Part shown: piece by piece, positions 61,977 through 64,000 of the stretch
How the letters are laid out: each line of letters starts with the position of its first letter
Numbering within the stretch: position 1 is the stretch's first letter
Notes under the pieces: generated by a model
Database searches by the model: none
Told to the model about the DNA's origin: nothing
Seen by the model: only the letters and a program-made list of their open reading frames with translations
Assembly (NCBI GenBank): GCA_023410575.1
Contig: JAEYPP010000019.1
Span: forward strand, 1-64,000
Origin: Bacillota bacterium
GTDB lineage: Bacteria; Bacillota; Clostridia; Lachnospirales; Lachnospiraceae
Direction of reading: 5' to 3'
DNA: 64,000 bases
Position numbers and translations under genes: made by a program

Positions 61977-62564
61977 TCACTTTCTCGAATTTACGATCAG
62001 TTCCTTTACTCTTTCAAACAATAATTCATTTGCTTCATCAACTGATAATTCAGTAACCTCGATTGGTTTTCCAAATACGATCTTTAGATTTTTACTTCGA
62101 AAGCAGTAATCACCTGTAATTGAATATGGTACTATTTTGGAATTTGTCCTTTGCGCCATAACTACTGCACCAACTTTAAATGGCAATAAAATCTCCTCTG
62201 TATAATTTCTTTTTGCTTCTGGTGATACATTAATTAAGCACCCCTCATTCAAATAACTTATCGCACTATCTAAAGCAGATTTATTATGTTCTGCCTTTAA
62301 ATCTACAGAAATCGTTCCTAATGCTCGAAAAAACCAGCCTAACATGCCATCATGCAGTTCTTTCTTGGCAAGAGTATGAATCACCCTTTTTGTTGATGCG
62401 TCAACAAAAATTGGGTCTAATGCATGTTTATGGTTACCTGCAATAACACAAGCACCTATTTTAGGAATAGATTCCTTATTCTCGATTGTTGGACGATAAT
62501 ACAGTTTAAATAGCAACGTAAAAAATGGTCGCAATACTCTATATAAATACGCTTTTTTATTCAT
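61977..62564 (-). CDS. PlsC-like 1-acyl-glycerol-phosphate-type acyltransferase
   Basis: 195 residues. The catalytic H-x4-D motif is H45-KHAL-D50 in GNHKHALDPIFVD, and motif III reads NVSPEAKRN instead of the common FPEGTRS, a divergent form. A hydrophobic N-terminal stretch (5-22) holds it at the membrane. It transfers an acyl chain to a glycerol-type acceptor. First gene of the eight-gene operon. Its own ribosome site is poor, but a 13-codon leader frame with a good site ends inside its first codons, suggesting coupled translation. Confidence 0.88.
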   Translation of the reverse strand: MNKKAYLYRVLRPFFTLLFKLYYRPTIENKESIPKIGACVIAGNHKHALDPIFVDASTKRVIHTLAKKELHDGMLGWFFRALGTISVDLKAEHNKSALDSAISYLNEGCLINVSPEAKRNYTEEILLPFKVGAVVMAQRTNSKIVPYSITGDYCFRSKNLKIVFGKPIEVTELSVDEANELLFERVKELIVNSRK

Positions 62565-62598
62565 AGATTTTATATGATGTATTTTGAAACTTATACAT
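62557..62598 (-). CDS. 13-codon leader peptide (uORF) overlapping plsC-like start
   Basis: The ATG at 62598 has AAAGGG (62606-62611) seven bases before it. The frame reads MYKFQNTSYKIYE and ends with TAA at 62559-62557, eight bases after the acyltransferase ATG begins (overlap ATGAATAA). The acyltransferase has no clear site of its own, so ribosomes may reach it by reinitiation. Confidence 0.5.
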   Translation of the reverse strand: MYKFQNTSYKIYE

Positions 62599-62673
62599 CT
62601 TTTTTCCCTTTCGGTTTGATTCCAGTTGCTAGGTTTTAAGTATAATAATTTTTCCGTTTATTGACTCAGTATA

Positions 62674-62702
62674 ATTATAATTCATTACGATCAATCTTAC
62701 AA
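62674..62702 (-). promoter_or_regulatory. Promoter of the phosphonate operon
   Basis: On the minus strand TTGTAA (62697-62702) and TATAAT (62674-62679) are 17 bases apart. Transcription would start near 62667, leaving a 5' leader of about 100 bases that includes the leader peptide. Confidence 0.65.
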
Positions 62703-62718
62703 TCCATTCAATATCATA

Positions 62719-62782
62719 GCGTCCTTCCTTTTGGACGCTTTTTTTATTTCATAGGGAAGTTCAAAGAACTTTTCTATGAAAT
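62719..62782. repeat. Intergenic repeat type C, copy 4
   Basis: The hairpin GCGTCC (62719-62724) / GGACGC (62733-62738) with a T-run is followed by the stem ATTTCATAGGGAAGTTC (62746-62762) / GAACTTTTCTATGAAAT (62766-62782). It matches copy 1 at 1198-1255 in order, spacing and core, but the base of the second stem differs. It lies between the phosphonate promoter and the terminator of the next gene. Confidence 0.65.
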
Positions 62783-62786
62783 AAAA

Positions 62787-62825
62787 AAGGATATAAGCTT
62801 CAAAGTTAAATGCAGCTATATCCTT
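62787..62825 (-). terminator. Terminator of the gene at 62879
   Basis: AAGGATAT-A-AGCT / AGCT-A-TATCCTT is followed by six Ts on the minus strand. It lies 54 bases after the stop codon. Confidence 0.75.
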
Positions 62826-62878
62826 ATTTGTCATTAAATTGCCCAATACGTCTATTTTATGTAACCATTTTCCATTAT

Positions 62879-63364
62879 CTAATCAATATCAATATACTTA
62901 AGTTCACTTTCTACTATTTTCTTAATATACTCCATAGTTTCAGTACCTACTTTCCAGAAAAAAGCACCATTCTTGCATTTTTTATAATTAACTTTATCCA
63001 TGATAAAGTCATATCCCGCCGTACAAGTTGGACTACATTGGGATGTTCCATTGAGTCGTTTACAATCTAAAGCCTTTCCAATTTCTTTTTTCATACTCTC
63101 TGGCAAAGAATCTAATACAGATTGATACATTGATATATGTCTGGCATAAATCCTTACCATCATTCCACTTTTGCGAAACACATAATTCATTAACGCAACT
63201 CTTTTCTTTTCCCTCATATATGAGTATGTAACAACATAACCTTGCTTGGCTTCCTTTACTTCAAGTTTGCAATTATGTTGTATGAAGTTCTCATGCAACT
63301 TCTCTACAAATGGGTGATTATCTAATGTAACTGTTTGTAAAAAATCTTCGTATGTAATTGTCAT
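62879..63364 (-). CDS. Hypothetical cytoplasmic protein with clustered cysteines
   Basis: About 161 residues from the ATG at 63364, which follows GAGG by nine bases. A longer frame to 63424 has no ribosome site. The fold is not recognised. The middle reads VVTYSYMREKKRVALMNYVFRKSGMMVRIYARH. Cysteines at about 119, 128 and 132, with C148 later, in CKRLNGTSQCSPTC and YKKCKNGAFF, could bind a metal. It may be a conserved protein of Lachnospiraceae. Single gene with terminator. Confidence 0.6.
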   Translation of the reverse strand: MTITYEDFLQTVTLDNHPFVEKLHENFIQHNCKLEVKEAKQGYVVTYSYMREKKRVALMNYVFRKSGMMVRIYARHISMYQSVLDSLPESMKKEIGKALDCKRLNGTSQCSPTCTAGYDFIMDKVNYKKCKNGAFFWKVGTETMEYIKKIVESELKYIDID

Positions 63365-63544
63365 CCTTCTTTCCCTCGTTTCCTCTAGGTATATGTCGTA
63401 ATATAGTACTAATGCCATCAACATTATATCTTCTACTATTATAATAACAGATTCTACTTATTATTTCCTCACATTTTTCGTTCAGTAAATGTGAGGTTTC
63501 ATAACGCTTACTAACTGTCTTTAATAATAATCTTTTGTACTTTG

Positions 63545-64000
63545 CTACACGTTTCCAACAAATACTCGATTCAAGTATTTCTTCGCTTCCTTTTGTAATT
63601 CATATAGTAAGTTAACATTAGTAGGCTCTTTCTCTTTCATATTTCTTCTTGGAAAAAATCTTGTAAGATGTAGAGGCATGTCTTTATCAATACATGACAA
63701 CCACTCTGCAAGTTCTCCAATTTCCTCTTTTGTATCATTTTCCCCAGGCACAATCAACGTTGTAATCTCTACATGAGCATACTTTACAGCGAGAGAAATA
63801 AACGTTTTCACATAATCCAAATTTCCGCCCAATTTATGATAATACTCGTTTGTAAATCCTTTTAAGTCAATATTATAGGCATCAATATATGGTAAAATAT
63901 CATTAGCTGCTTCTTCTGAAAGGGAACCATTGGTAACAACTACATTCTTCATCCCATATTCATGAACTATTTTTGCCGTATCTCGTACATACTCATAACC
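63545..64000 (-). CDS. amrS: AmmeMemoRadiSam-type radical SAM protein, C-terminal part
   Basis: The gene enters from the right edge. The open frame continues upstream of the in-frame ATG at 63952 to base 64000 (GYEYVRDTAKIVHEYGMKN). The visible 151 residues match the second half of the radical SAM barrel of AmrS/PflA-like enzymes: VVVTNGSLSEEAANDILPYIDAYNIDLKGF, VEITTLIVPGENDTKEEI, LHLTRFFPRRNM. The cluster-binding cysteines lie outside the window. The DLKGF and HLTRFFP features favour the AmrS group, which occurs with AMMECR1 and Memo proteins. Complete function is not settled. Confidence 0.8.
   Translation of the reverse strand, partial: GYEYVRDTAKIVHEYGMKNVVVTNGSLSEEAANDILPYIDAYNIDLKGFTNEYYHKLGGNLDYVKTFISLAVKYAHVEITTLIVPGENDTKEEIGELAEWLSCIDKDMPLHLTRFFPRRNMKEKEPTNVNLLYELQKEAKKYLNRVFVGNV

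Noticed and set aside
1..64000. CRISPR array, prophage, insertion sequence, tRNA or rRNA
   Set aside because: No regular spaced repeats, phage or transposase genes, or tRNA/rRNA signatures were seen. The repeats found are intergenic hairpin families.

Overview
The window is AT-rich DNA from a low-GC Gram-positive anaerobe. Clostridial traits include strong GGAGG ribosome sites, a leucine T-box, a LeuRS with a KMGKR signature, many lipoproteins, YesM/AraC-type two-component sugar transport and a GH43 xylan enzyme. A plant-fibre-degrading Lachnospiraceae member of the Lachnoclostridium phytofermentans type fits best. That is an inference from gene content, not a database match. No rRNA, tRNA, CRISPR array, insertion sequence or phage gene was recognised.

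Layout. 1-1008: redox genes (partial flavin disulfide reductase, NapH-like membrane protein, 2[4Fe-4S] ferredoxin). 1445-6365: GH43 glycosidase, rhodanese lipoprotein and leuS with its T-box leader. 6942-12949: a carbohydrate ABC importer followed by its YesM-like kinase and AraC-type regulator. 13060-19449: lipoprotein, LUD protein, DegV, endonuclease III, two paralogous amidotransferase-fold proteins behind a Fur-type promoter, and an acetyltransferase. 19446-26702: AraC/GyrI regulator, a GH5 remnant, a TetR/CPBP pair, a GNAT remnant, and a BlaI/BlaR1-like pair with a lipoprotein. 26950-28863: ECF sigma operon. 29334-31693: PilZ protein and a lipoprotein with three FMN-binding domains. 32686-37726: a six-gene operon of two ABC permeases, two ABC ATPases, a soluble GHKL kinase and a LytTR regulator. 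37923-53167: surface and envelope proteins, a MerR regulator, a CcdA-thioredoxin fusion, a 1451-residue transglutaminase-like surface protein and an AMP-forming ligase.

The main discovery candidate is the tight eight-gene minus-strand operon 62564-53783. It encodes a PlsC-like acyltransferase, an acyl-AMP ligase, a B12-type radical SAM protein, a CDP-alcohol phosphotransferase, a permuted-papain protein, PEP mutase, phosphonopyruvate decarboxylase, and a cytidylyltransferase fused to an iron alcohol dehydrogenase. Read together, these predict PEP -> phosphonopyruvate -> phosphonoacetaldehyde -> 2-hydroxyethylphosphonate -> CMP-hydroxyethylphosphonate -> transfer to a lipid alcohol. This would be a dedicated hydroxyethylphosphonate lipid pathway, possibly with radical SAM tailoring that resembles early fosfomycin chemistry.

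The window also holds several families of structured intergenic repeats. In one, a conserved core sits at the tip of long hairpins whose stems differ in sequence. Two degraded genes (GH5, GNAT) and the relic of a duplicated ligase tail with its leader are also present. The right edge holds a hypothetical protein and part of an AmmeMemoRadiSam-type radical SAM enzyme.
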